A DNA stretch of 64,000 nt, from contig NZ_WTYJ01000003.1 in the NCBI RefSeq assembly GCF_009827305.1, positions 186,001 to 250,000 of the forward strand. Reading direction: 5' to 3'. Both the position numbers and the translations under genes were made by a program. The DNA comes from Croceibacterium xixiisoli (GTDB taxonomy: Bacteria > Pseudomonadota > Alphaproteobacteria > Sphingomonadales > Sphingomonadaceae). Each line of letters begins with the position of its first letter. Positions within the stretch are counted from its first letter, which is position 1. The notes under the pieces were generated by a model that was not told the origin of the DNA, ran no database searches, and saw only the letters and a list, made by a program, of their open reading frames with translations. Shown piece by piece: positions 9,625-19,100 of this stretch.

Positions 9625-10515
9625 TTATCGCGGGCAATGCTTGCGCAGATTGAAACCGAAATAGACCTTCGATACCCGCTTTGATGCCAGCACTTGGCTG
9701 ACCTCTGGGGGTGCATCCTTGAGGCAGGTCAGCAGGGATGGATCCAGATCCCCTGGCGTGGGCGCGCCATTGGTTTCAGCAATGGCTGTCACCCACAGGT
9801 CCATCGCCCTGCTCGTCGCGTCATCATAATCCCCGACGAAATAATAGCCGACGGAATTGGGCGCGCGGGATGCGGTGTAAAACAGATCGATGGTCGGATC
9901 GGCCGCGTTGCCGCAGACCCCGCCAATGCAATCGGCAACCGGATAGCCTTCCTTCACCGAAGCAAAGGTGGTGTCGGGGCCGATAACCATGTCATCGACC
10001 ACTGGCTTGCAGCGGGGAGAAATCTGCAGCCCGATGGATTCAACGACACCGTTGGAAAGCTGATATTCGACATCGCAAGCGCCCACTTGAAAGGCCATGA
10101 AATTGCTTTGTTTTTCGTCGGCTTTCCCCAGTTGCTCCTCAAAAATGGCGGGCTTGCTGCCCAACCGTGCCACATCCGTTGCCCAAGCATACAGCTCCTC
10201 TGGCGAGGAAGGGGTTGGCGTGGGTGCAGCAGATGCCAGGGCAGGTGAGTCTAGCGCCGCCTTGTCGGCAACCGTCGCTTCGTCGGCGCCGCCATCTGCG
10301 CTGTCCTGCCTGGTCAGCACATAGCCGATCGATGCCAGCGCGATGACTGCCGCGCCGATACCCAACATCCACAATCTGGTCTTGTTCGGTGGTGCAGCCG
10401 GTTCAACTGCTTGCGCGGCTAGCAGCCTGGCCTTCTCCTGCTCGAATTCTTCCTGCGTCAGGCCACCACTTTCCCGAAGACGGTTCAAGCGTTCAAGTGC
10501 GTCTAGATCAGCCAC
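9625..10515 (-). CDS. Membrane-anchored protein with N-terminal SHOCT-like motif
   Basis: A 296-residue protein of unknown function. Residues ~3-33 (LDALERLNRLRESGGLTQEEFEQEK) match the short SHOCT motif, which usually sits at the C-terminus and is associated with oligomerisation; here it is N-terminal. A single membrane segment follows (~46-66, WMLGIGAAVIALASIGYVL), then a linker and a ~200-residue extracytoplasmic domain with several cysteines (GACDVEY, PRCKPV, ADCIGGVCGN, LLTCLKD) that may form disulfides. The start is GTG with GGAG 7 bases upstream. It is a single gene between two terminator-like or empty gaps. Confidence 0.75.
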   Translation of the reverse strand: MADLDALERLNRLRESGGLTQEEFEQEKARLLAAQAVEPAAPPNKTRLWMLGIGAAVIALASIGYVLTRQDSADGGADEATVADKAALDSPALASAAPTPTPSSPEELYAWATDVARLGSKPAIFEEQLGKADEKQSNFMAFQVGACDVEYQLSNGVVESIGLQISPRCKPVVDDMVIGPDTTFASVKEGYPVADCIGGVCGNAADPTIDLFYTASRAPNSVGYYFVGDYDDATSRAMDLWVTAIAETNGAPTPGDLDPSLLTCLKDAPPEVSQVLASKRVSKVYFGFNLRKHCPR

Positions 10516-10583
10516 CGCAAACTCCAGCGTTCATACTCACAGACAGCATGGATTAGAGCATCAGTGCTGAACGGTCATTCCCC

Positions 10584-11756
10584 TTACTCGCAGCGATGCG
10601 CCCCCGCTGTCAGCGCGGCAATCGTATCGCGCGCCAGCCTCCCCGCATCGGCTTGCGGCTTGTCCAGATAGCTGGCGTAATACTGCGCCATCTCCTCCCG
10701 CGCCGCCCGGATAGCATCGGGCGAAACCCCCTCAGGCACCGTCGGTTCGCCCCCGGCGGCGTCCGGGTTCAGGCCCAGCCGCGCGGCGTCGAGCAGGAAG
10801 CGGTAATGAGTGGAGGCGGCAAAGCGGATCGATCCGTCGCAGCCGGGCCAGCTGTCCAATATCGCATCACTGAGCGCATTCAGCCGGGGCGTGGGCGGCA
10901 ACGTATCGGCGCAATCACTGCCGAAAACGAACATGTCGAGCGAGGATCCGAACTGCGCATCCGTCGCATCCAGCAGGGTGGGGTGGCGCAGGATTGCCGC
11001 GCAGGGGAGATTGCGTTGCATCAGATCGGCCTGATCATCGCGCGTCACATAGGGGCCCATGACATTGAGGAAGGCCTTGAAGTGCCGTTCCGACCGGAAA
11101 AGATCGTCGGTGCTGGACACTGTGGCCTTGTCCACGCGGTCGCCCGACAGGATTGACCAGCCGAATGACCGGTCCGGATTGGTCTGCAGATCGGACAGAT
11201 AGGGCGCCAGCAGCGAGGTAATGCGCGCCCGGCTGGCTGCGCGGGCAGGGGCGTTCCAGTCGGCATCGACGGGCTCAGCCGCCCATAGCGCAATCGCCTC
11301 TACCATCGGCGCGAATTCCGGATCCGCGCGCTGGAGCGCGGGCAGGGCGGCGTCGGGCGCCTGCATCACGCTGGCCAGCGCCAGCTGCGCGTTGCGTTCG
11401 CGGTACAGCCGGGCGAGGCATTGTTCTGTATTGAGCGTGGCAGAGGCACCATCGCCGCATTCACGCATGGATTTCAGCGCGGCGCGTTGCGCGGCCAGCT
11501 GGTTGGACGGACCACGGCCGAACGCGCTCTGGCGCGACAATGCATAGAGCGCGGCCATCTCCCGGTCTGCCGCCGACAGCGCCGGATCGGCACAGATCGC
11601 CTGTTCCGTCGGGCTCAAGCTGCCGGAGCAGGAAAAGCTCGGCCTGGAACCGGCTTGGGCCTGAGCGGCAGCGGGTGCCGCAAATCCAATGATGGTCGAA
11701 AACAAGGCAGACAGGGCCAGGCCCGCGCCGATGCTCAAGCTTCTGATCGCACCCAT
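10584..11756 (-). CDS. Exported protein with LprI-like N-terminal domain
   Basis: A 390-residue exported protein. The signal peptide ends near AAPAAAQAQA. The mature N-terminus has SFSCSGSLSPTEQAICAD followed by LSAADREMAALY, the two-cysteine pattern of the LprI/DUF1311 lysozyme-inhibitor-like family. The remaining ~270 residues, also with spaced cysteines, are not recognised. The start at 11756 is chosen because GGAGGT lies 6 bases upstream and a signal peptide follows at once; the frame is open for another 72 codons upstream, but those are Arg/Pro-rich and unlikely to be translated. The function is unknown. Confidence 0.78.
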   Translation of the reverse strand: MGAIRSLSIGAGLALSALFSTIIGFAAPAAAQAQAGSRPSFSCSGSLSPTEQAICADPALSAADREMAALYALSRQSAFGRGPSNQLAAQRAALKSMRECGDGASATLNTEQCLARLYRERNAQLALASVMQAPDAALPALQRADPEFAPMVEAIALWAAEPVDADWNAPARAASRARITSLLAPYLSDLQTNPDRSFGWSILSGDRVDKATVSSTDDLFRSERHFKAFLNVMGPYVTRDDQADLMQRNLPCAAILRHPTLLDATDAQFGSSLDMFVFGSDCADTLPPTPRLNALSDAILDSWPGCDGSIRFAASTHYRFLLDAARLGLNPDAAGGEPTVPEGVSPDAIRAAREEMAQYYASYLDKPQADAGRLARDTIAALTAGAHRCE

Positions 11757-11916
11757 CGCCCACCTCCGCTGCCAGGCAATCTCCGGCAAATGGGCGGGGA
11801 CTGCAACATCGGCTGATCGGGGGATTGGGGCGGGTCGCCGTAACCTATGAGGCCAAGGTGCAGCATTCACGCAAAGCCGCTTTATTCTCAGGATCCGACA
11901 ACACAGGAGCATACGC

Positions 11917-12339
11917 ATGCGCTGGCGAACAGGAGCGGCCGCTTTGGCGTTCTGTCTGGCAGGAATGATCACTGCTGGATGTGATCGACAGCGGGAGATC
12001 TTGGCCCAGGATGTGAATCTGCCTGCGGTTCTTCAGTCGCCAGACGAATTGCCATTGGGCAGCGCCAACATGCGCCTGTTCAATCGCAGCACCATGGCCG
12101 CACTGGATGCTCTGGCGCCCCGCTGGGATAATCTTTCCCGCAGAAGCTACATCTTGCCAGCAGGGGATATCGCCGGTTTTCGTTCGCAATTGGCCAGCGG
12201 CATGCCTGCAGGTTGGGAACGGGTGGATGTCGTTTTCCCCGCAGAGAGGGGTGAACTGATCGTCTATGCCGCCGGTGAGCAGGTGTTTGCCGTTGTCATT
12301 GCATCCTGCCGAATTCACCCGTTCTGCCGGTGGAAGTGA
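11917..12339 (+). CDS. Small lipoprotein of unknown function
   Basis: A 140-residue protein with a signal ending in the lipobox MITAGC (Cys22). The rest has no recognised domain; it carries a Leu/Pro/Asp-rich start and a C-terminal strand-rich stretch (GWERVDVVFPAERGELIVYAAGEQVFAVV is its core, residues ~103-130). CAGGAG lies 6 bases before the ATG. It is convergent with trxB and divergent from the LprI-like gene. Confidence 0.7.
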   Translation: MRWRTGAAALAFCLAGMITAGCDRQREILAQDVNLPAVLQSPDELPLGSANMRLFNRSTMAALDALAPRWDNLSRRSYILPAGDIAGFRSQLASGMPAGWERVDVVFPAERGELIVYAAGEQVFAVVIASCRIHPFCRWK

Positions 12340-12440
12340 TGCATAGCAGGCGATCTTGAAGCGCCTATTGGCGAGAATAAAACTGGTTTTCAAACATCGC
12401 AACTGGGGGGGCGGTACAAGCCCGCCGCCCCAGCATCGCC

Positions 12441-13412
12441 TTATTCGGCGGCTTCGACCTGCTTCACATAATCGCGCGCCGCGATGAAGCGTTCGGCATC
12501 CAGGGCTGCCATGCAGCCGGTGCCAGCGGCGGTAACAGCCTGGCGGTAAGTGTGGTCCATCACGTCCCCGCAGGCGAACACGCCGGGGACGGCGGTCTTC
12601 GGCGTGCCGGGCTCGACCACGATATAGCCGCTGTCATCCAGCTCCAGCTTGCCCTGAAACAGCTCGGTCGCCGGCGCATGGCCGATCGCGACAAAGGCGC
12701 CATCGACTTCCAGCTGCGATATCTCGCCGGTGACCGTGTCTTCCAGTTCCAGCGCGGTCAGCCCGCCGACCATGGGATCGCCGATGAAGCGGCGGACCTG
12801 CTTGTTCCACAGCGGGCTGATCTTCTCATGCGCGAACAGCCGGTCCTGCAGGATCTTTTCCGAACGCAGTTCTTCACGGCGATGGACCAGCACCACTTCG
12901 GTGGCATGATTGGTCAGATACAGCGCCTCTTCCACGGCGGTGTTGCCGCCGCCGATCACGGCCACGCGCTTCCCGCGATAGAAGAACCCGTCGCAGGTGG
13001 CGCAGGCAGAAACACCCTTGCCGCCCAGTTCCTGTTCGCCCGGCACACCCAGCCATTTGGCCTGGGCCCCGGTGGCGATCACCAGCACATCGCCGATATA
13101 TTCATCGCCACTGTCCCCCACCGCGCGGAACGGGCTGCCCCCGGCGATATCGATATCGGTGATCGTATCCCACAGCATCCGCGTGCCGACATGTTCGGCC
13201 TGCGCCTGCATTTCCTGCATCAGCCACGGGCCCTGGATCACATCGCGGAAACCGGGATAGTTTTCGACATCGGTGGTGATGGTCAGCTGGCCACCCGGCT
13301 GCAGCCCCTGCACCACGATCGGTTCCATCCCGGCACGCGCGCCATAGATGGCGGCGGAAAGCCCGGCGGGGCCCGATCCGATGATGAGCATTCTGGTCTT
13401 GTGGGTGGTCAT
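12441..13412 (-). CDS. trxB: Thioredoxin-disulfide reductase
   Basis: A 323-residue low-molecular-weight thioredoxin reductase, which passes electrons from NADPH through FAD to thioredoxin in the cytoplasm. The FAD-binding GSGPAGLSAAIYGARAG is at residue ~12, the redox-active CATC at ~140 (VSACATCDGFFY), the NADPH-binding GGGNTAVEEALYL after it, and FACGDVMDHTYRQAVTAAG near the end. A GC-rich hairpin without a T tract (12408-12431, GGGGCGG/CCGCCCC) follows the stop and may mark the 3' end. No trxA is adjacent. Confidence 0.97.
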   Translation of the reverse strand: MTTHKTRMLIIGSGPAGLSAAIYGARAGMEPIVVQGLQPGGQLTITTDVENYPGFRDVIQGPWLMQEMQAQAEHVGTRMLWDTITDIDIAGGSPFRAVGDSGDEYIGDVLVIATGAQAKWLGVPGEQELGGKGVSACATCDGFFYRGKRVAVIGGGNTAVEEALYLTNHATEVVLVHRREELRSEKILQDRLFAHEKISPLWNKQVRRFIGDPMVGGLTALELEDTVTGEISQLEVDGAFVAIGHAPATELFQGKLELDDSGYIVVEPGTPKTAVPGVFACGDVMDHTYRQAVTAAGTGCMAALDAERFIAARDYVKQVEAAE

Positions 13413-13818
13413 TCTGCAATTCCGTCCGAAAGTGTCAGCCCGCGCGGTAATACGCGCAGGCCCTGAGTCAATCTGTCACGCTATCAGCGTGTGCTTGCCT
13501 ACAGATGGGGTGGGCGGCCTGCCTTCGCCAGACACCCATCGTCATACCAGTGCGTGGGGGCGTGACATTCGCGCAATCTGCCATACCATCGGCCTATGAC
13601 GCGTGGCGGCTACACCTAGATCATGATCAACAAGCGCGCGGGTGCTGTATATCGGTGTCCCGGCAGGCGAATGGACCCGGACAGCATCCGTTCCGTCATC
13701 AACCCCGGCGGTCGCATGGTGATGTGGCCCGGGGAGTGGACCGGCCCCCGCATTTTCCGTATTCGGTCGGGTGCCGGGGGCGCAAATCTGAAGGCGGTGG
13801 ACTAGCCGCCTTCGTTTG
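13413..13818. other. Long intergenic region between trxB and the SOS cassette
   Basis: About 400 bases with no gene I can support. An open frame of 60 codons (13623-13805, plus strand, ATG) ends just before the SOS box. It has no clear ribosome binding site and no recognised family, so I leave it unannotated. The region must hold the divergent trxB promoter on the left. Confidence 0.5.
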
Positions 13819-13833
13819 GAACATAATAGGAAC
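13819..13833 (+). promoter_or_regulatory. LexA-type SOS box upstream of imuA
   Basis: The sequence GAACATAATAGGAAC is an exact GAAC-N7-GAAC, the direct-repeat LexA operator known from alphaproteobacteria. It lies 29-43 bases before the proposed imuA ATG at 13862, in front of the imuA-imuB-dnaE2 genes that are LexA-controlled in many relatives. The motif is seen directly; regulation is inferred from motif and context. Confidence 0.85.
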
Positions 13834-13861
13834 ATTATCTCGATTCGAGGCCTGTTCCGCA

Positions 13862-14827
13862 ATGCCCCCCACTGCTCTTTCCATCCCCGGGTCGGCGCCC
13901 CCCGCCACATCTGCTCTGGAAGCTGTACCGATACCGGCGCTGACTGCGGGCCGGCTGCATGAAATTCATGCCGGGATGGAAGACTGGGCCAGCGCGCTGG
14001 CCTTTGCGCTGGCGCCCCCGCGCTCTGCCGGATCCGCGGAGGACAAGCCGATCGTACTGTTGCGATCACCCGCACGCAGACGCACGCAGTTGATGCCCTG
14101 TGGCGAAGGCTGGCTGCAGCTGGGGATTTCTCCCACGCGGCTGGTGCTGGTGCGGGTGGCGGATGATCTGTCGCTGCTGCAGGCGGGGCTGGATGCGGCG
14201 CGTTGCCCGCAACTGGCGGCGGTGGTGCTGGAAAGCTGGGGCGATTGCGCCCGCTATGATCTGACTGCCAGTCGCCGGCTGGTGCTGGCGGCGGAAAAAT
14301 CCGCCGTGCCGGTCATCATGCTGCGCGGCGATGCCGCCCCGCGCACCAGCGCCGCGCACAGCCGCTGGATAATCCGCAGCCGGCCCTCCCAGGCTCTGCC
14401 CCAGGCGGGGGTGACGGCCTGGTCGGCAGCAGCCCCCGGCCCGCCCATGATCGAGGCGGAACTGTTGCGTCAAAGGGGCGGGGCGGCGGGGCTGTGCTGG
14501 CATTTGCAATGGAATGAAGACGATGGCTGTTTCCGGGAAATCCCCGCCCGATCGGGCTTTGCCGCCCCGCCCGACATCCCGGCAGACGCCCGGCAAGCGC
14601 CGCTATCTGGCGCTGTGGTTCCCCTGGCTGCCCAGCGAAGTGGCGAGCCGGAACCAGGCCGGCAAGCCGGATATGCCGCCGCTGCCCTTCGCGCTGGTGA
14701 TCCGGACCGGCAATGCCCTGCGCCTGGCGGCCGTGAGCCCGATCAGCGCGCAGCAGGGGCTGAAACCGGGCATGACGCTGGCCGATGCGCGGGCCCGCTG
14801 CCCCGATCTGGCAACATCGCCGCATGA
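13862..14827 (+). CDS. imuA: ImuA, RecA/SulA-like accessory protein of the mutasome
   Basis: First gene of the SOS mutagenesis cassette. ImuA proteins are RecA-related and work with ImuB and DnaE2 in translesion synthesis. The body runs from AGRLHEIHAGMEDWASALAF through LVLVRVADDLSLLQAGLDA and VVLESWGDCARYDLTASRR to RRLVLAAEKSAVPVIMLRG, with the conserved C-terminal LLRQRGGAAGLCWHLQW, ~220 residues in all. The frame then stays open for ~100 more codons, overlapping imuB by 314 bases. That tail (Pro/Arg/Gly-rich) is the second reading of the imuB start and has no family support. The start at 13862 follows the SOS box and a weak GAGG. Confidence 0.8.
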   Translation: MPPTALSIPGSAPPATSALEAVPIPALTAGRLHEIHAGMEDWASALAFALAPPRSAGSAEDKPIVLLRSPARRRTQLMPCGEGWLQLGISPTRLVLVRVADDLSLLQAGLDAARCPQLAAVVLESWGDCARYDLTASRRLVLAAEKSAVPVIMLRGDAAPRTSAAHSRWIIRSRPSQALPQAGVTAWSAAAPGPPMIEAELLRQRGGAAGLCWHLQWNEDDGCFREIPARSGFAAPPDIPADARQAPLSGAVVPLAAQRSGEPEPGRQAGYAAAALRAGDPDRQCPAPGGREPDQRAAGAETGHDAGRCAGPLPRSGNIAA

Positions 14828-16136
14828 TCCGGCCGCCGACGCGGCCGAGCTGGAGCGGCTGGCGGCCCTGATGATGCGTTTCACTCCCATGGTCGCCAGC
14901 GAACCGCCCGATGGGCTGATATTGGACATCACCGGTTGCGGCCATCTGTTCGGCGGAGATGAGGCACTGGCCCGGCTGGCGCGGGAGGATGCTGGGCTGC
15001 GCAGCCGCCATGCCATCGCCGGTCATGCCGCCGCTGCGCGGGCGCTGGCCCGGTTTGGCGCTTCGGAGACAGCAGAACAGACGATCGGCAGCCTGCCGGT
15101 GGCGGCGCTGGAATTGCCGCAGGCCGCACTGGCGGGATTGCAGCGCGCCGGGCTGGTCACGCTGGGTGATCTCGCCTGTCGCCCGATGGCGGGGCTGGCG
15201 GCGCGGTTCGGGGCCGATGCCGTCACCCGGCTGCGCGCCATTCTGGGGGAGGTGGAGCGGCCGATCAGCCCCCGCAGCGAAGCGGCACCGATCCGGGCCG
15301 GCGCGCGCTTTGCCGAACCGGTCCGCCATGTCGATGATGCGCTGGAGGTGATCGAAACGCTGCTGGGCGCCATCGCCCGGCAGATGGAAGATCGCCAACT
15401 GGGCGGACGACGCTTTGCCGTGCAGCTGGAACGCGGCGATGGTGCCCGGCGGCGGTTGATGGTGGAAACATCCATCCCGCTGCGCGATCCCGCCCCGGTG
15501 ATGCGGCTGCTGCGCGAAAGGATCGAGCATCTGGCCGATCCGATCGATCCCGGATTCGGCTTTGACGCCATCGCGCTGGCCGTGCCGCGCACCGAACCGC
15601 TGGCCGCGCAGCAGGTTGGGCTGGATGGCGAGGATCCGCTGCAAGACGATGTCGCCGCGCTGATCGACCGGCTGGCCACACGATTGGGACCGGATGCCGT
15701 GCGCCGGCTGCACCCGCAGGATCGCCATATTCCCGAAAGCGCCCAGCGCTGGTTGCCCGCGACACAGCGCCCCCCGGCAGACTGGACGGACAGCCCCCAT
15801 CCTGCCCCTCCACTGCCCCGCCCCGCCCTGCTGCTCGATCCACCCGAACGGATCACCACCATTGCCGAGGTGCCCGATGGCCCGCCGCAGCAATTCCGCT
15901 GGCGCGGGCAAGCCTATCGCGTGCGCATGGCCGAAGGGCCCGAACGGATCGCCCCGGAATGGTGGCGCAGCATGGATGGGCATGCCGGTGGGTCGGGTAT
16001 CGGCTTCACCCGCGATTATTACCGGGTGGAAGACAGCGCGGGGCACCGTTTCTGGGTGTTCCGCCATGGGCAGTTCGGCGAACGGAGTGATCTGCCCGAA
16101 ACCCCGCCCTGGTATCTCCACGGCCTGTTCGCATGA
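14514..16136 (+). CDS. imuB: ImuB, Y-family-like polymerase accessory protein
   Basis: A 540-residue catalytically inactive Y-family (DinB-like) protein that links DnaE2 to the beta clamp during SOS translesion synthesis. The family start RRYLALWFPWLPSE appears at residue ~29, followed by LDITGCGHLFGG, where active polymerases carry acidic catalytic residues, and the palm/little-finger region to residue ~360. The C-terminal segment ends RDYYRVEDSAGHRFWVFRHG, typical of ImuB. Starts at 14514 or 14523 are both possible; neither has a strong Shine-Dalgarno sequence. It overlaps the imuA frame by 314 bases and dnaE2 by 4 (ATGA), indicating translational coupling. Confidence 0.9.
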   Translation: MKTMAVSGKSPPDRALPPRPTSRQTPGKRRYLALWFPWLPSEVASRNQAGKPDMPPLPFALVIRTGNALRLAAVSPISAQQGLKPGMTLADARARCPDLATSPHDPAADAAELERLAALMMRFTPMVASEPPDGLILDITGCGHLFGGDEALARLAREDAGLRSRHAIAGHAAAARALARFGASETAEQTIGSLPVAALELPQAALAGLQRAGLVTLGDLACRPMAGLAARFGADAVTRLRAILGEVERPISPRSEAAPIRAGARFAEPVRHVDDALEVIETLLGAIARQMEDRQLGGRRFAVQLERGDGARRRLMVETSIPLRDPAPVMRLLRERIEHLADPIDPGFGFDAIALAVPRTEPLAAQQVGLDGEDPLQDDVAALIDRLATRLGPDAVRRLHPQDRHIPESAQRWLPATQRPPADWTDSPHPAPPLPRPALLLDPPERITTIAEVPDGPPQQFRWRGQAYRVRMAEGPERIAPEWWRSMDGHAGGSGIGFTRDYYRVEDSAGHRFWVFRHGQFGERSDLPETPPWYLHGLFA

Positions 16137-19100
16137 CGGATTTTGCCGAGCCTGTCGCGGCCACCAGCTTCAGTTTCCTGCGCGGGGCATCCCAGCCGGC
16201 GGATATGGTGGCGCAGGCACGTCATCTGGGGATGAGCGGCATCGGCATTGCCGACCGCAACACCGTGGCCGGGGTGGTGCGCGCCTGGCGGGGGTGGAAG
16301 GATGTGATGGATGCAACCGGCGGGCGGGATGCGGGCGAGTTTCGCCTGATCGTCGGCGCCCGGCTGGTGTTTGCCGACGGCACGCCGGACATCATCGCCT
16401 ATCCCACCGATCGCACCGCCTGGGGGCGGCTGACCCGATTGCTGACGCTGGGCAATCGCCGCACGCACAAGGGGGAATGCGAACTGCAGCTGGCCGATCT
16501 GCTGGCCCATGCAGAGGGAATGGCGCTGATCGCCATGGATGGGGATGCGCCGCTGCTGACCCGATTGCGTGAGGCCACGGCGCATCTGTGGCTGGCCGCC
16601 AGCATGCCGCGATCGGGCCATGACGCACGCGAATTGGGGCGACGCATGGCCTTGGGCGGGGAAGCCGGCGTGCCGCTGATCGCCACCAATGATCCGCTTT
16701 ATGCCAAGGCGGATTGCCGCGTGCTGCAGGATGTGATGACCGCCATCCGCGAAGGGGCGCGGGTGCACACCGCCGGGCGCCTGCTGGCCCCGCATGCCGA
16801 ACGCCATCTGAAACGCCCGCAGGAAATGGCCCGGCTGTTCGCCGCCTGTCCGCAGGCGCTGACTGCCACGCAGGATCTGTTCGATGTGATCGGCTTCGAT
16901 CTGGGCCAGCTGCAATATCAATATCCAAACGAACCCGTGCCGCCGGGCTGGGCAGCGCAGGACTGGCTGGAAGAACTGGTCGATCGCGGGGGGCGGGAAC
17001 GCTTCCCTGACGGGTTGCCCGAAAAATACCAGACGACCCTGGCGGAGGAATTCCGCCTGATCCGCAAGCACAAGTTCGCGCATTATTTCCTGACCGTGCA
17101 CGACATCGTGCACCACGCCCGCAGCCTGGAGCCGCCGATCCTGTGCCAGGGGCGCGGCAGCGCGGCCAATTCGCTGGTATGCTATTTCCTGGGTGTCACG
17201 CCGATCGATCCGGTGGAACAGAAATTGTTGTTCACCCGCTTCCTGTCCGACGTGCGCAATGAACCGCCCGATATCGATGTCGATTTCGAACATGAGCGGC
17301 GTGAAGAGGTGATCCAGTATATTTACAGGCGGTACACCCGTGATCGCGCCGCCATTGCCGCCACCGTCATCCATTATCGCCAGCGCAGCACCATCCGCGA
17401 AGTGGGCAAGGTGCTGGGCCTGAGCGAGGATATCACCGCGCGGCTTTCCGGCACGATCTGGGGAACGCGCGGCGGCCCGGTGGCGGAAGAGCGGCTGACG
17501 CAGGCGGGACTGGATGCGAGCAGCCCCGAGCTGATCCGCCTGCGCGACATCACCGAGCGGTTGCTGGAATTCCCGCGCCATCTGTCGCAGCATGTCGGCG
17601 GCTTCGTGCTGACCGAAGGCCGGCTGGATGAGCTGGTGCCGATCCACAATGCCGCCATGCCCGATCGCACCTTCATCGAATGGGACAAGAACGACATCGA
17701 GGAATTGCGCTGGATGAAGGTCGATGTGCTGGCACTGGGCATGCTGACCGCGATCCGCAAGAGTTTCGACCTGATGCGGGAGCATGGGCTGGGCGATTTG
17801 ACGCTGGAGAGCACACCCAAAGAGGACGAAGATACTTATATCATGCTCCAGCAAGGTGACAGCATCGGCACCTTTCAGGTCGAAAGCCGCGCTCAGATTG
17901 CCATGTTGCCGCGCATGAAACCCAGGGAGCTGTATGATCTGGTGATCCAGGTGGCGATCGTGCGGCCGGGCCCGATTCAGGGCGGCATGGTCCATCCCTA
18001 TCTCCGCCGTCGCAATGGGGAAGAAACACCCGAATGGCCGGGGCCGCGCGGCGAAATGAAGGGCTTGCTTGGCAGGACGCTGGGCGTGCCTTTGTTTCAG
18101 GAACAGGCGATGAAGCTGGCCATCGTCGCCGCAGGCTTTACGCCGAGTGAAGCCGATGGCCTGCGCAAGGCCATGGCGACATTTCGCCGCACCGGCACCA
18201 TGCCGCGTTATGAGGAGAAACTGATCGAAGGCATGGTGGCGCGTGGATATCAGCGGGAATTTGCCGAGCGCTGCTTCAAGCAGATCGAGGGGTTTGGCGA
18301 ATATGGCTTTCCCGAAAGCCATGCTCAGGCCTTTGCCTGGCTGGCCTATGTTTCCAGCTGGTTGAAGTGCCACCACCCGGCAGTGTTTGCCTGCGCTCTG
18401 CTCAACAGTCAGCCGATGGGGTTCTATGCCCCGGCGCAGCTGGTCGGCGATGCGCGGGACCATGGGGTGGAGGTACGACCGATCGATATCGGCAGCAGCC
18501 TGTGGCACAACACGCTGGAAGGGCGCGGAAATATCCTGCGGCTGGGTCTGCGGCAGATCGACGGTTTTCGGGAGGAGTGGGCGCAAGGCATCAGGCAAGC
18601 ACGCTCCACCGCGCCCTTTGCCAGCCTGGAGGATCTGGCCCGCCGCGCCGCCCTGCCTACACGCGCGATGACCCTGCTGGCAGATGCCGATGCGCTGGGA
18701 TCGCTGGGGCAGAACCGCCGCAATGCCGGCTGGGAAGTCCGCCGCCTGCCTCCACAGAAGGCGCGCCAGCAGGCTGAACAATTGTCCTTGTTTGCCGCCA
18801 TGGACGCGCCCGAACTGGGCACCGAAGCCGATGCCGCTCTGCCGGCCATGCCGCTGGCGCAGGAGGTGGTGGCCGATTACCAGACCCATCGCCTGTCGCT
18901 GAAAGGCCATCCGATGCAGTTTTTGCGGGGGGAGCTGACGGGGCGGGGGATCCTGAGTTGTGCGCAGGTCAATGCGGCGAAGGATGGCGCGCCGGTGCTG
19001 TGCGCCGGGGTGGTGCTGGTGCGGCAGCGGCCGGGCAAGGGCAATGCCATTTTCATCACAATCGAGGACGAGACCGGGGTGGTCAACGCTCTGTTATGGG

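Noticed and set aside
13623-13805. 60-codon frame upstream of the SOS box
   Set aside because: No ribosome binding site, no known family, and it ends in the imuA promoter; too weak to call a gene.
16019-18910. Open frame of about 963 codons antisense to dnaE2
   Set aside because: Same GC artefact; dnaE2 is complete and in operon with imuB, and the antisense product has no plausible start or motif.
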